Of a stretch of DNA of 64,000 nt, positions 28,349 through 54,770 are shown piece after piece. How positions within the stretch are numbered: the first letter of the stretch is position 1; each line of letters opens with the position of its first letter. The stretch lies in the NCBI RefSeq assembly GCF_040054535.1, contig NC_090784.1, forward strand, positions 4,149,001 to 4,213,000. Reading direction: 5' to 3'. The position numbers were made by a program, and so were the translations under genes. The notes beneath the pieces were generated by a model that searched no databases, was not told where the DNA came from, and was given only the letters and a program-made list of their open reading frames with translations. The stretch is from Antennarius striatus. Its lineage: Eukaryota; Chordata; Actinopteri; Lophiiformes; Antennariidae.

Positions 28349-29706
28349 TACAGGTATACTGCCTGAATTAATTTGTTCCGGGACACGAGGTTTAAATTGA
28401 AAAACAATGTAAGTCGATTAACTAGTCTCCAGGTTGAACTGAAGATAACAGTTCAGCACTTTACTTGTGAATGCATTTTCCGTAATGTTTGGTTAATGAA
28501 AACCTATTTTAACATTACAAACAAATTTCTTAAGAAAATTTCTTAAAGTCTAGCAGATTGATTTAAACAGCTTTGGATGGAGTTACATGCAAATTTTATT
28601 TTGTAATACAGCACAGAAAAAATGTTGGCGTCTCATCTTCAGTCTCTGCTTCCATATTGTGGGTCATGGGGGTTACTATGGGCTGATAATATTATATGTT
28701 TTTCTTTTTATTTAATGTACATTAACATGATATTATGTGCTTTTACAATACAATAGAATATAATTTAATAAAATAGAGTAGAATCTCCCCACCTACATAT
28801 TTGAATAAGCTCACTTGAAAGTTTCACGCTGGCACGCTGTCACCAACTCCACCCACTACCTGGCCCCCAATCACAGCGCATCTGCCAGAAGGTATCACGT
28901 GAACAATATGGCGTAAGGTATCTGCTATGTTAGGAGAAGAAATAACTATACATGGACTTTCCAGTTAACATAATTTTACAGTGTCATAACTGTTTGCATC
29001 ACAAAAAGAGAAGTAATACTTAGCCAGAGCCAATGAATGCCAAGCACAAAAGGAAAATCGCCAAGAAAAACAAAGATGGGGTATACAAAAAGTATGCTAT
29101 ACATTTAGTGGGTTAAAGCCTGTTACCAAAGGTGTCTGTCATTAGTTATCAGATAAATAAATAATATAATTAATGCTGTTCCCAGTCATTATTTACCATC
29201 TATCTTGCTCCATAGAACAATGCAGCTATTTATTCTTTTCATATGTTTGGTGTAAAGTGTGATATTGTTTTATTTAGCCTTCGATGGGTTCACACCACGG
29301 AGCACCTTCCTGACCTCCTCCATGCCCACAGTGAGGCCCAGGTCTTCTGCTAGGTCTGAGCTGGTGCTGGTGCTGGGAGCACTGGGGTGGTTTATATTAA
29401 GGAGTTCACGGATGCTCTGCCAAGCACGTCTGTGGTTCGCCTCCTTGAGGTGCGCATAAGTTGCCTTCGCCCACTTGATGTCCCTTTTCAGATTGGCTCT
29501 TGCTAAGATGTAAAGCTCCATATCCCCAGACCTGAAATTTTAACGGTTTACTAGCGATCTTACGATTCCAATATTTGTGGCGGACTAACTTAAAGTGGAG
29601 AAAAATTACAAATGTGATTTTCATTTTTCTGTGTATTTTATTCAAAAACTGTCGTATAATCTAGAAAGACATGACTCAAAACGACTTAAGATGACATATA
29701 CCTGTA
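28349..29706. mobile_element. Putative mariner-like inverted-repeat element with LINE insertion
   Basis: TACAGGTATA at 28349-28358 is inverted at 29697-29706. Both inner flanks carry AAGTCG-type blocks (TGTAAGTCGATTAA on the left; TAAGTCGTTTTGAGTCATG read inward from the right). The resemblance to a teleost mariner-type family is from memory. No transposase is readable. Confidence 0.45.
29270..29521 (-). mobile_element. LINE ORF2 fragment (linker before reverse transcriptase)
   Basis: The frame encodes RRAWQSIRELLNINHPSAPS and ends in VRKVLRGVNPSKAK, the conserved linker leading to the first reverse-transcriptase motif (normally followed by PGPDG) in L2/Rex-type LINEs. It is truncated at both ends and is a short dead piece. 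Confidence 0.7.
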
Positions 29707-30379
29707 TTATCATTATTGAAAATGTAATCTTGCAAAATAATAATCTTTTATTTGCTTAATGATAGAAGAAAAAATATATCAAGAACTTTCTCTGTTTTTT
29801 GATTTCTGCCCATTTGTATTGTCCAAAAGGAATTTCAAGCTTAAATATATTAACAGTATGTTTATAGAGAGAAAAAATGTGTATGAAACGGCCATAAAGA
29901 ACAGAATGTTTAATCAAGATAACACAAAATGTACATTGCTAACGAAAAACATGAAGGCTCATTGAAAAAACAAAGCAATACAGCTCTGGCCCTGCTGCTT
30001 CAGTCTAATATCAGATTGGATTAAAAAAAAAAAGAATCTCTCTCATTACTCAGTAAGAAATGCTACATCTGTCGACTTATCAAACATCTTGAAATAGTGA
30101 CACAAAGACAAATTACTATGGCTGGTTTTAAAATGATTAACATTTAGACCCGAAATAAGTCACTGGAATGATCAAAAGAAAATTAATCAGTAATAACTGA
30201 GCAGAAATCAGAAAAAATATTAAAATGTAGTTGTTAAATTATATAAATCTCAAATGTATATTTTAATATACGAGGTAAATTAATGATAAAATAATAGATG
30301 GAGGCAGTAAAACGAAATGTGAATGATATTATTTTGACACTGCATACTGTATACTTGTCGTTGCTCAAGGAGCACCAGG

Positions 30380-43432
<13,053 letters not shown>

Positions 43433-46400
43433 CATGAGGATGGCTGTGATTGGCTGACAGACTGAGACATGCAGGAACCTGGTGGACAGAAATAACCCTC
43501 GCTGTTTGAGTTTCTATTCTTGCCCCTCCAGTCCTAATGCTCCCTCTTGATGGACAGACTTGGTATCAACATGCAGAGCTTACAAACTGAACATCACAAC
43601 ACACACATATGATCCGTCTTCTCGTGTACCATCAGAACTGTCCATGGGGCAGCTTTCTTCTTGCCTTATTTGTCTCGTCCCAAGTTACAGAAGCCGGTGC
43701 TGTGAAAGGTTAGCTCTAAGGAAACCTCTTCTCTCATGAAAAGTGTGGAGATTACGGAAGAGTGTTGTAGACAAGACAGGTGGCACTTCACTCCCTATGA
43801 AACGATGCAACTAATCACCACTCTGCCATGTGTCTTGAAGTACAAACCCGTTGGAACAGGTGGAGATTGATCATGTGGCTAAAAGGAACAGCTGCTGTGT
43901 CTCGGCTGCTACACATCGGCGTGCTGGAGAAGAAACACAGATGACAGATGAGTGCTAGTTCATGCTCTGGATTGATCCTCTCATTATTTATTTTCTCCTG
44001 GTGTCTGTGGGAGGATTCTGTATGCTGGACCGGACAACAACCATACATGGACCTGTTGTCCCAGGGAACAGAGGTCTGAAGGGAAAGATAAGGAGATATG
44101 TGCCTGTTTCATTTTCATCTTCCTTTCTTTCTCTGCATTGTGTGGTTGCACTTTGTCGTTGATTTTTAGAGCTCTTGTAATCCAATAATCACCACTAGGT
44201 GGCGGCAGCCGCCAGCCTGATGCCTCCTTTACGTTTAAACGTGAGGGTCCAGTTACATTCATTCTCCTTTGGTCCTAAACCTTAATATTATCGCTGTCAT
44301 TCATAGTCAACCCGTCAGTATGTAGGTGATGTGCTTATATATGCATAACGCAAAGAAATCAGCCTTAGTTTTGTCAGACCAGGTGGGACGCCATCTGTTT
44401 TTGTTGTGATATAATTTGTTATCAGTGCCATTTTATTGTTTCTATATGATCGTATGTGTAATGCATATTTAATCAGTGTTGTCTTATTGCTCTCAAAGAG
44501 AGAAGTTACTTTGCACTAGTGGAAATTTATTTTCACCTTATTTCAGGAGGAGCAGTCAGCTGTGGGCCAAATCAATTAGAAGCATACATTTCTACGGCAG
44601 GGTGGAGTGTTATACTGTCTAACTGTATGTTAATATTACTAGTTACATGTTACAGATGCTTAAGAAGACTTTACAGGATCAGGACATCAAATCGTCAGGA
44701 GTTTAAACAGACAGCACGCCTCAATATTTGTCCTACAGGTTTTCCTCTTCTGGAGTTCATCTGCCTACATTGCTGTGGTTCAGGCCGAGTTTTCTAGATT
44801 CAGGTGTATTGATGCCGGGATTCATATTTATGCAGTGGAACCACATGTCACCACAGCTACAACTATGGCTCAGAATTATTATTGGAACTCTTACTTTCCA
44901 CCAAGCTACATCATGTGACAGCGCAGAAGGAAACGTACGTTCTATTGAGGGCGAGAGGCTCATGGTCACAACAAGACAACAACCTTGCAGGAATCCTCCC
45001 TGGCCCTGCTGTCATGTTTTAAGTTTATTTAACTAAATGAAGAAGACGCTTTAGCATCAGGAGTAGCATTAACACGCACACAGAAAGATCTGTGGATAAT
45101 TTTGAGAAACATCATCTTGGAAAGAAAAAATGGAAATGTATTTGTACTGAGTTTTAAACGCAACAAGTCAATTACCATGTAGTTCTATTACATGTAAGAG
45201 AAGACAGATATCTCAACTCACACCAAACAATCTAGATGAATAAATAGCAATAAAACTAAGAATAAAATGTCATTCTTTTTCTTTTTATGGACTAAAATTT
45301 CTTGAAGTGTTTTTTCTGTCATCATTAGAATAAATTTGTTTGGACTGTGTAAAAGTCACACAAATTATGACCAACAACAGTTCCTCTAACATCTATTGGA
45401 ACTATGGCGGAGATTTTGTGAGTCTTAAGTTTTGGTATTGTGTGCGTGTGAGAGAAATTTCTGCCTTGGCCTCATGACAACAAAGAGGGATTAAATTTTC
45501 CTTGTTGGACTCATAGCGCTGAAAACAGATGTGCAAACCATTCTGCACGTCATTCCCATTCTTGTTACTTTGGATAATCCACACAACACTGCAGTTCATT
45601 TTCATCAGAGCTGTTGCGACTCCAAAGTTCATGCATATGTGTCGCACAATGCTAAATGCATCATGTTTGGTGCCTCCATTCGTTTCAATGAGAAGCTAAC
45701 AGGGAGCTCTGGATTTGAGTTGTTAATGTTATTATAAAGCTAGCAGGCTTTCTTTATTGTTTTTGAATATACGGTTTATAATCTCAATTTCAAAATGCTT
45801 CTCCCTCGTTGCAGTTTTAGGTCCTATCTCCAGGGCAACAAGGTTAGCATCCTGCTGGAGAACATACTATAGCTTCACTTCTACCATTTTGCTTCCCAGG
45901 AGACCCAAAGTAGGTCCTAGACTTAGAGTTGCTGTACTTCTACTGAACACACACTCCTGTTGGTGAACAAGTCAGAGTAGAAGGTATTTGTACTGTAGGT
46001 CAGGTTTGATGTTGTGGTTCTTTAGCCCCTAAGATGGAAAAAAAAATGTAAATGCAATTTTAGTATCATTTTGAATACTGTGGACACCACAACGTAACCA
46101 TCATTGGACTGAAGGAATATGAATCCCAGAACTAAAATGACCTGCATGGATTCACCCCCCCCTTCTCTGGGTAATGGGATGGATATTTAAATCATGGTTC
46201 AAATAAGGTGACCCTTTAAATAAGAAGCCTGGGGTGAGTTAGTGTCCAGGCAGTGGCACTCTGGTGACGACCCTCTTCCATTGTGTCATTTCACGTCTCG
46301 CCCCGCGCTGGTCTGGGTTATGTTTCAGTTGTTCATCTGGGCTGAGCAGCACCACTGGACTTCAATCAAGCCATATTCTAAATGTTACTGGAACCGTGTC

Positions 46401-46507
46401 ATAGCACTGCTGCTGGGGTAATGTATATATAGTATGTGTGACGACGTGTACCATACTGTATCTGTAGCTGCCTACTGACGGATGTGGAGTCATGACTGGA
46501 TGATTTC
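43433..46507 (+). other. faxc: faxc 3' UTR
   Basis: From the stop codon to a probable distal poly(A) signal. No frames resemble proteins. Alternative AATAAA signals lie at 45249-45254, 45261-45266 and 45329-45334, the last two followed by T- or GT-rich DNA, so a shorter 3' UTR is possible. Confidence 0.55.
44192..44205 (+). promoter_or_regulatory. CTCF-consensus site 2
   Basis: CCACTAGGTGGCGG fits the same CTCF core in the same orientation, 1.39 kb after site 1 and inside the faxc 3' UTR. Confidence 0.5.
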
Positions 46508-46513
46508 AATAAA
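46508..46513 (+). terminator. Distal faxc poly(A) signal candidate AATAAA
   Basis: AATAAA is followed by A-rich and then T/GT-rich DNA (TTTTATTTGGGTCACTGTGTG). It is the last strong candidate before the GA-rich spacer begins. Confidence 0.5.
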
Positions 46514-46689
46514 AAAAATAGCTGTGACAATTTTATTTGGGTCACTGTGTGTTCATTGGTTATCGACCGCTCTTCTCTGTCGAGTGTAGTTTAGTCATAG
46601 GAAGCAAATTGTGTGTCGACACCTCTAAGTGCTTCCTGGTGTCGGTTGTGTTTTCAGTCAGGCTGACAAGCTGCAGTCGTTCAGGGGTC

Positions 46690-47105
46690 TGGTTTAAAGC
46701 TGCCAGCCGCTAGAGGGGAAAGAGGAGGAGAAGTTGCAAAGGTGATGAGGATGAGAAAAAGAAAATTGAGCCAGAGCAAAGAGGAGCAAAACGAGGAGAC
46801 GCAATATGGAAAGGAGGGATAAATAAGCAGAGAGGAGCAGGTGGTGAAGAGCAGAGAGGGGGCGAAGAGGCCAGGAATGAGGAGTGAAGGGAAAGAGGAA
46901 AGTCACCTGGGAGGAACATGGAGGCTGGAGAAGATGAGAGAGGAAGAAAGTCAATGGGGAGGGGACAATGCAGGCAAGAAAAACAGGAGAGGGAAGGAGA
47001 TGGCTGGGCTAGGGGCCCGGGGAGGAGAAGTGAGGGCCATGGATCAGGGACCAGCCTCCCAGGGGACGGAGCAGGTGCAGGCTGTGAGCAAGGCCTTTGG
47101 GCTTG
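46690..47105 (+). other. GA-rich, strand-asymmetric stretch
   Basis: Dense AGG/GAGG/GGAA composition on the + strand with little T. The 94-codon frame inside is compositional and matches no family I know. Confidence 0.6.
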
Positions 47106-47109
47106 AAGG

Positions 47110-48220
47110 GGCTGCCAGAGCTTAAAACAATCTGCACTGCTCCTTTTTTAATTTGGCTCACCCTCCACGCTGACTGTCTCACCCTCTCTCTCTCTGCTTA
47201 ACAGATCAGCGATCCACAAAGAGGGGTAAACACACCCGCAGCAAAATTAAAACCAGAACTCCCCTGGCACAGCAAAACAAATTAGAGCAAACAAATTACA
47301 GACAGTCAACACACAAGCAATGGAGCATCTGTGGCTCTCTGGACTCATCGAGCCGGTGGCTACCTCCCACACCACCACCACCTATAGTATACATATGTTC
47401 ACAATGACTGTGTCAAACCTATGGAAACATATACTCTGTTCTCTTCTGAGTCTAGAGAACAGACCTCCACACTTTAGATGTACTTTCTGTATCATTCCTA
47501 TCCAAGACACAATCTTTAAGAACACCCCCAGATGGGTTAAAGACTACAAAGATAAAGCCACTCCTCCATCACTGTTGCAATGATGATACTGAATAGTTGG
47601 TATTTATCTGGAATTCTGTTTATCATGTTCACCATATTGAGACTAATCCGAATGTCACAAGAAAACACTCAGAAAGCACACACAGTCCCTCTGTCAGTAC
47701 CACAGTCACCAGCACCTCCACAGGACAGTCTTTGGTTAAGATGATTTAAACCTGACTGCCATGTCTGTCCTACCAGAAGCACTTTGAGAAACAAGCAAAC
47801 TTTCCTCAGACTTAAGTTAACTAGATGGAAAGTACCCCTCTGTGTAAACCATGTGTAGCTGTTAACAAGAGGAAAATAGAGATTGATTTCATCTGAACTT
47901 CATCTATTATTGTGTTGTTTTACTCGTTCTTTCTTTGTGTGAACTCTATATGTCTTGGCTGGCCCTCTCCTGCGGCCCTGTGGCCCCTTTGGCCCTCTGG
48001 CAGTGACTGTGGCCTGTCCATCTGCCTCCTACTGTCTGGGTCTGGTGGGATAAGGGCAATGGAAGACCCCCCCCCACACCCCTCTCAAACTTACCCACCA
48101 TTGAACACCCCCAGGCCAGCTGCTCAGGCCCCAGAATGTGCACAGAGCTGCCAGGTGGGCCCCAGGACACGCAGTTGGGCCCCTTCATGTACACAACCAT
48201 AGATGGAGGAGCACACAAAT
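47110..48220. other. Spacer downstream of faxc
   Basis: No gene or clear transposon is seen. It has a CT-rich run (47176-47199) and a C-run at 48067-48075. Confidence 0.5.
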
Positions 48221-48228
48221 ACAAATAC

Positions 48229-48244
48229 AAACACACACACACAC

Positions 48245-48322
<78 letters not shown>
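48229..48322. repeat. (CA)n microsatellite
   Basis: About 45 CA dinucleotides with one AA slip near 48244. Confidence 0.98.
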
Positions 48323-48324
<2 letters not shown>

Positions 48325-48419
48325 GTCACAATACCAACACATATGCTCAGTAAGCCTCTTTACAAATGGAGGCTGTGCAGCACACATGCTTACATGGATG
48401 GCCCACATGAAAAGGATTC

Positions 48420-48575
<156 letters not shown>

Positions 48576-49079
48576 ACATGTGTGTGTCATGTGTGCCAAC
48601 CCTTTAACACACAGCCTTTGCATGCTCAGGTGTCCCCCACAGCACCCTATAATGGTCGGAGCACACAGGGGCGGGGCACCAACAGGTGGCGCAGTTTTCT
48701 GAGCTAATTACAGCTTTATTTATTCTTTGGCATGTGAACGCTCCAGATGACTTTGGCTGGCCTGTTCAGCTTCAGCATAAAAGCCAATATGTGAGTGTGG
48801 GTTTATGAGTGTGTGTCTCAAGATGCTTTCTTCTCTCCTATGCCTGGTGATCACTTGTGTCCCAATAATAATAATGCTATTATTATAATTAAGTCCATTA
48901 GATAATTTTATATTCATCAGTTGTTTGCAAAACCAAACAAAAGAAAAATAGTTTCAGTAGCTTTTGGAAATTTTTGCAACAATATTAAATTATTGCTGTT
49001 TTTCCCAACTATAACACAAGATGTTAAGTGACTGCTGCAGTCTGAGGATGATTCAAACCTTGACTATAAGGGCTATCTG

Positions 49080-49395
49080 AGGAATCGTAGCCCATTCTGT
49101 GTAGACAGCCGCCTGCTTACCGGATGCAACAAACTTCTTTACCTCTTATGGCCTCTAGACGTCTTCTGAAACCAAGCCTCGATGGACTTTGAGGTCTGCT
49201 TGGGATCACTGTCCTTAAGGAACGTCCAATGACACCAAGGCTTGGTCTTCCACAAGGATGATGGAATGTTTTCCTCTAGGAGTTTCTGGTCCTTAATGGA
49301 ATCCATCTTACTGTGTCCTTTACATGCTGCAGGTTTCCAGACAAAAAAGCAGCTCCAGAGCATCACTAACCCACCACCATGCTAGTGTAATTGGT
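49080..49395 (-). pseudogene. Tc1-like transposase relic
   Basis: The minus frame 49366-49139 encodes MLWSCFFVWKPAACKG and LKDSDPKQTSKSIEAWFQ, the Tc1 blocks around the second catalytic Asp (normally DNDPKHTS). The start and end of the element are missing. It abuts a SINE about 70 bases further on. Confidence 0.8.
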
Positions 49396-49460
49396 ATAAA
49401 TTTGATTGGTAAGATTATATTACATACAAAATATATTACATACACACGCGCACACACATA

Positions 49461-49780
49461 TTCATTCATCTTCTGCCGCTTCATCCACCATAGCGGGTCA
49501 CGGGGAGCTGGAGCCTAACTCAGCTGGCATAGGGCGTGACGCCAGTGCACCGCGGAGCCACACACCAAGACGGACAACCACGCACACACACTCACTCACT
49601 CCTACGGGCAATTCGGGACCGTCCAATCAACCTGAAGCGCATGCTTTTGGAGGTGGGAGGAAGCCGGAGAACTTACTCAGACACGGGGAGAGAATGCAAA
49701 CTCCGCACAGAGCGGGACTCGAACACGGACCCGCTGTGTTGTGAGGCGACAGCGCTACCCACTGCGCCACCGTGCCGCCC
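49461..49780 (-). mobile_element. tRNA-headed SINE with LINE-like tail, copy B
   Basis: Same family as 39667-40022. On the minus strand it has the head GGGCGGCACGGTGGCGCAGT, a B box GTTCGAGTCC near 49714-49723, and a tail GACCCGCTATGGTGGATGAA followed by GCGGCAGAAGATGAATG. Confidence 0.8.
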
Positions 49781-49799
49781 CTATGATAACATCATCCTG

Positions 49800-51170
49800 T
49801 TTAGTATTGAATATGATTTTATCCAGTACAACAATTTATAGAACTTCTGAGGAGACACTGATGATTTCCATAGCATGGAACATTGTCTCTTCATGGATAT
49901 TAAATCTGAGTGTTTTGTAAAAAAAATATAGAACACAAAACCCTTTCCAGTGTTTTTGATATTTATTGATCTTTTTTGATGAGTCAGGCATCATGATGAG
50001 GATTGTCGATTGTTCCTAAAAAACAGCTTTACAATTATGACAGCTCAATTTGCCCTCTGACATCTGGGATGTGCAATAGCGTGGTTCTGTGTAGTCATTT
50101 TAGATTTCCTCCAGTCTCTCTTTGATGTTCATGACAACCTGTAATATATAAAGAGACATATCTATTGTGGATTTGGTGACTTCTGTTCTCCTTCACCTTT
50201 TAATTAATATCTACCCAGGAACTGTCAAGAATCCAAACTTTTTCAACGTCAAATATCATTCACTTTTTAACATCCTTAGAGACGGAGTAAGCGAGTACGT
50301 CTCCTGATAATGTTGTGTGTTATAGCAGAGAACCAAAGACCGGCATGGACCAGAACCTATCATAGCTCCCCTTCTGTCGACCCATTATCTGTCTCCCACA
50401 GGCCCCTCTTCTCTTTTCCCTCCTTTCCTTCCCTCGCCTTCCTCTGGATGTTATCTCCAGCTGCTTATGCCCTAATACCCCAATTGTTGTACTCTAAAAA
50501 CAATGATTAGAAATCCCAACTGAGACTGATGTACCCCCCTCTCTTTTTTTCGCCCAGTTTATCTCCCCCTCCTGTTTTCATAGGTGTAAAGAGAGTTGAA
50601 GGTGGGGTGGGGGTTGGGGGGGTGAAGAGGTATTGGCAAAGCCTTTTTAAACTCTCTGGTATTATGGAGGATTATTCAGTTCTGAGATCGTGGCTTGTGT
50701 CTGTGTTCCTCTCTTCTTTTCTCCTCCTGGTTGTGGCAGACTCGCTAGGTAAACAGTTTGTGTCACACTTGATTGCATTTGAGAAATTAAAAAACAGGAA
50801 TGACAATAGGCCAGGGCTGGGGATGAGGACTTGGGGGACATTGACACCATAAGATCTTGGCTCTTTGGGGACCTCTGGTACGCCTTGTGAGCAGCCTTCA
50901 CAATCACAACACAAGACCTCATCCTCCAGAGAAAACTCCTTGCTCTTAGTCTCAGAGTATATCAGCACTGGGCCATCTGCTCTCTCTCCCTCTCTTCCGC
51001 TCCTCCTCCTCCTCTACCTCCTCCTCTTCCTCCTCCTCCACCTTCATGTGTCCATGAAATTTTGTGTTTGAATCTGGCTCAATGATTCTAGTGTTTACAA
51101 GCACAACCACTCTGCCAGGATGGAGGTGTGTATGCATGTGAGTGTTTTCTAGACTTTCTACCCCTTGGTT

Positions 51171-51246
<76 letters not shown>

Positions 51247-52880
51247 AAAATGCTAATCTCTGTGTTGAGATGGAGATCAGAAGAGTTCCGTGTAAACAGC
51301 TTGAGTGTGTATGACGTTACGCATAGAGGCTTATTGCCACACAGATGGATCCTTCCTTTAGAGGGCAGTGTGATACTACAAAAGGAAACTGATGCTCATT
51401 TTCTTAAAGACAACTGTGAACTCTTCTACAATGAGATGTAACACTTCTCATACAGGCAGCCTATAAATATTTCCACCCTGCCATTTGATGTTAATGACTT
51501 CAGCTTTAAATGGAACACATTATGTAAATTAAAGGTAGTTGAATGTCAAATTAAAGAGATTACAGATTCAAGTTTAAGGTCTGAAATTCAATTCGATTGG
51601 TTTAAGAAAAACTCATTAAAGATGAATTTGTAAACCTGAAGCTAAATTTTAAAATACATGTAATTAGAAACAGCCACATGGACCCAATATCTACATAAAG
51701 AGAAATAATAAAGTTATGCTAACTTAATGTTAAACTTCCAACTTCAGGCCGGCTTGAATTGTTTGTGAACACAAAAAAGACCGAATCAAAAGGAATGAAA
51801 CGCGTTTCCACAAACATGCGACATCGCACTGAAGTGTGTAGAAGTGTCAGAGCAGAGGAGGGGGAACAAGTTAAACTCCTGGGACACATATTTATGTTAC
51901 GCTGCAGAAAACCTTTCCCGATCCTCATTATTGCTGCAAAGTATTTCAGTTAACCACAAACCTGAATGTTTTTCATCCGTTTCAATTCAAAACCCATGAC
52001 ATGACACAAAGTTGAAGATGTTACTGCTGCTTACAGAATATTATAGTTCATGTAGCATCCTAGAGTTCATCCACAGTTGAAGTTTTACTACAGTTACACA
52101 AGTTTGAAGACCTGTGGTCCTTCACTCGGTCAAGATGTGCTACATGCTAAGCGGAGCAAAGAGACATATTTGCTTAAAGACAAATATATCCTGAACCAAA
52201 ACTTAACCATTTACTCACCCTGGTCATGTCCCTTCGTGTTTCAATGTCCCATGTTTAATTCAACAAGCCTTGCTTTACTAAATCAAATCCAGACTTTTGG
52301 AGTTAGTGTTTACTCTTGCAGCACACTTGCTTGTGATTATGTGACAATTTAGCAGGAGTAAACCTGAGACAGGTTCCACCCAAACTGTCAGACTCCGTAC
52401 TTCTATCCAGGGACCAAGCAGCAGCTCGCAGGCCTCCCCTAATATATAATCTGTTGTTATACTGTCACCGCGAGGAGCACAGCCAACCCTGCAGAGACAC
52501 CACCAAAATTCATTAATCTAATTAAATATGTCGTATTGCCCAAATGAGACGCTGGTGTGGCTTTGCTGCAGGATAAGAGCAAAGTAAGGCTGAGTCCCAC
52601 AAGAGTATCGTACAGCCGACGTGTGCTAACGCTACTGCGCTTCATTACACTCTTAATTACCTATTGTTTCTAACTAGTTGGTGGCGTTTTAATGAGAATC
52701 TACAGGCAGTTAAATGTAATCTAAATTTTCTAATCTACTGGTCCATTACCAAGGAGTCAAAATGTTATTGGTTTTGTGAGTAATCAGACTTTTAAATGGT
52801 GCTGCTATCACTCCCTGAGGGCAAGATGTGGGTTTCGACTGTGTAATTGAATTCTGCTTGTCTCTCCCTCTGTTCTTCTT
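49800..52880. other. Gene-free spacer
   Basis: No coding sequence is recognised. It includes a (CCT)n-like stretch at 51001-51045 and an AT-rich, non-repetitive block at 52470-52720 rich in TTAATTA-like motifs. Confidence 0.5.
51172..51245. repeat. (CA)n microsatellite
   Basis: About 36 uninterrupted CA units. Confidence 0.98.
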
Positions 52881-52883
52881 TTT

Positions 52884-53775
52884 CTTTTGCAAATTTCCTG
52901 ATATAATGCGCTGATTTTTAAATTGTATTTCTTTTTATTTATTGGTTTTTAGCATTTTTGAAGCACTTTAGCACTTTCATCTAATGTAAAATTGTAAAAT
53001 GTTTTGAGTGTTTGCAAAAAAAAAAAAATCTTTTTCTTCTTCTTCTTCTTAGAACGAGATATGGTCTCACTGATGTTGTATCCAGACTCTTCCTCCCTCT
53101 GGAGGTCGTTCTATGATGAAGACTCTCTACTGTATATCCGTGTTGTTCTCTGTTAAAAGGGTCGGAGTTGAAACCTCACGCTGTGTTCTCCTTTGAGTTA
53201 GCTGATAGCGGATGCTAACTCCTTCTCTTCCTGGTTGGGGGTCGTCTCAAGCTGGGGGGGTAAAAAGAAGCATCTGGTTCGCTCCTGAAATTTACAGGCG
53301 GAAAAATGGAAAACATGAGGATAAAGAAAAGACAGATTTCTTTGTTTGAATCTTATCGGAAATGCTCGACTCACAAGACGATTCTTCCTCTTCTTCACCG
53401 TAAAGTTGTAAAATGTTTGAAGTGTTTGCAAAAATAAAAAAAAACTTTCTTTCTTCAGCTACTGTTTTTTGCTGTAACATCAGATGTCGCTTAAAACTAG
53501 AATTTGGTTTCTATAAATTGACAAAAGACCTAAATAACTTTAGGAACATCTGGTGTTACAAAAATGTCCTGTGCACTTTAATTGATGATCACCTCACTTT
53601 TGCAAACTTCCTGATATAATGCACTAATTTTTAAATTGTATTTCCTTTTACTTATTGGTTTTTAGTGTTTTTGAAGTTCCATCTAATGAAAAATTGTAAA
53701 ATGTTTGAATGTGATTAAAGTGTTTTTCCAAAAATCAAAAAAAATCTTCTTTGTCTTCTTCTTTGTCTTCTTCTT
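52884..53775 (+). repeat. Local direct duplication, two long copies and one short
   Basis: 52884-53050 and about 53597-53775 share CTTCCTGATATAATGC-type openings, TTTTTAAATTGTATTTC, TTATTGGTTTTTAG and TCATCTAATG/CCATCTAATG, then GTAAAATGTTT and a T/C-rich end. The spacing is about 713 bases. A partial third copy (GTTGTAAAATGTTTGAAG and on) is at 53405-53460. Confidence 0.8.
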
Positions 53776-53968
53776 CTTTTTTCTCTTTTCTCTTTTCCTT
53801 TTCAGGAAGCTGAGAGAAGGATTTTTCTGTTGTGGCTGGTCGTTCGGGTCAAAGAGCATGTCTTCGGTTCCAGTCAAATCACAAGTTTTTTCCGCTCAAA
53901 GGTCACCATGGCGACCCCTTCAAGAAAGTGTCTGCAGAATATACGCGTTTGTGTTTATATGGAATCGA

Positions 53969-53998
53969 AGTGTGTGTGTGTGTGTGTGTGTGTGTGTC
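53969..53998. repeat. (GT)n microsatellite
   Basis: About 14 GT units. Confidence 0.95.
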
Positions 53999-54104
53999 TG
54001 TGCTCGTTTCTGTGTTTGTGCCCCAGTCAGCTGCAGTGCTCTGCTGTGCTGTCACCTGCAGCCAGATAAGCCAGAGGATTTATCACCCAGTGAATTGCCT
54101 TTGA

Positions 54105-54440
54105 GTGGTGGATAAAATGGCTCCAATACATTCTCATATTAAAACGCTGCGAGGTTAATGAGAGCCAAATTCACAGAGGGCTAAATCTATTAGGTTTTCA
54201 TGGATGGAATCAATCAACATGCACCACACCGGCTGATTTGTCATATTGAAGCATTGCCCGTTTGAATTCCAAAACACAATCCTCCTCGCAGAATGATTCA
54301 CTTTGATTTTGATTGCCTCTTCATCAAGGAGATGACAGCTATGAACTAATTTTCTTTTCTATCATGTAACACACTTATTAGCTCCGGCTGTCCTTGGCAG
54401 ATGACTGATTCTCTCCTTTTATAGAGCAGCAGTTGGATTT
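54105..54440. promoter_or_regulatory. Candidate conserved non-coding block
   Basis: Complex, non-repetitive, AT-biased sequence without frames. It has homeodomain-like and other short motifs (GGTTAATGAGAGCC, GGAATCAATCAACATG, ATGATTCACTTTGATT) and differs in texture from the surrounding repeats. Regulatory status is only inferred. Confidence 0.3.
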
Positions 54441-54770
54441 TCCTCACGTCTATTCAGTCATAATATTTCTGTTTTTTTTTTCAATCAAATTATTTGGTTT
54501 TCAGGATTTCCACTCGCATAAAGGATTAACCTCTGACTAATTAAATTCTTTTAATGATGTGTTCATGCACATTCTAATAGATGGATTTGCCCAAAACTGT
54601 GAGTTGTTGCTTGTGATACTTATATTCCCAGTGGTACAGTGTTCAGAATGGTCAGGCTAAAGGTGCAGTTTGATGTGTTGGCAAATGTGTTTATTCACTT
54701 TGTCGCTGAGAGTAGTAGAGTGGGAGCAGTCAGCCTTTCTCTGTTCAAACAGAACAGAATGTACCCCCCC

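Noticed and set aside
46841..47125. 94-codon Glu/Arg/Gly-rich frame
   Set aside because: Produced by the GA-rich stretch; no exon signals.
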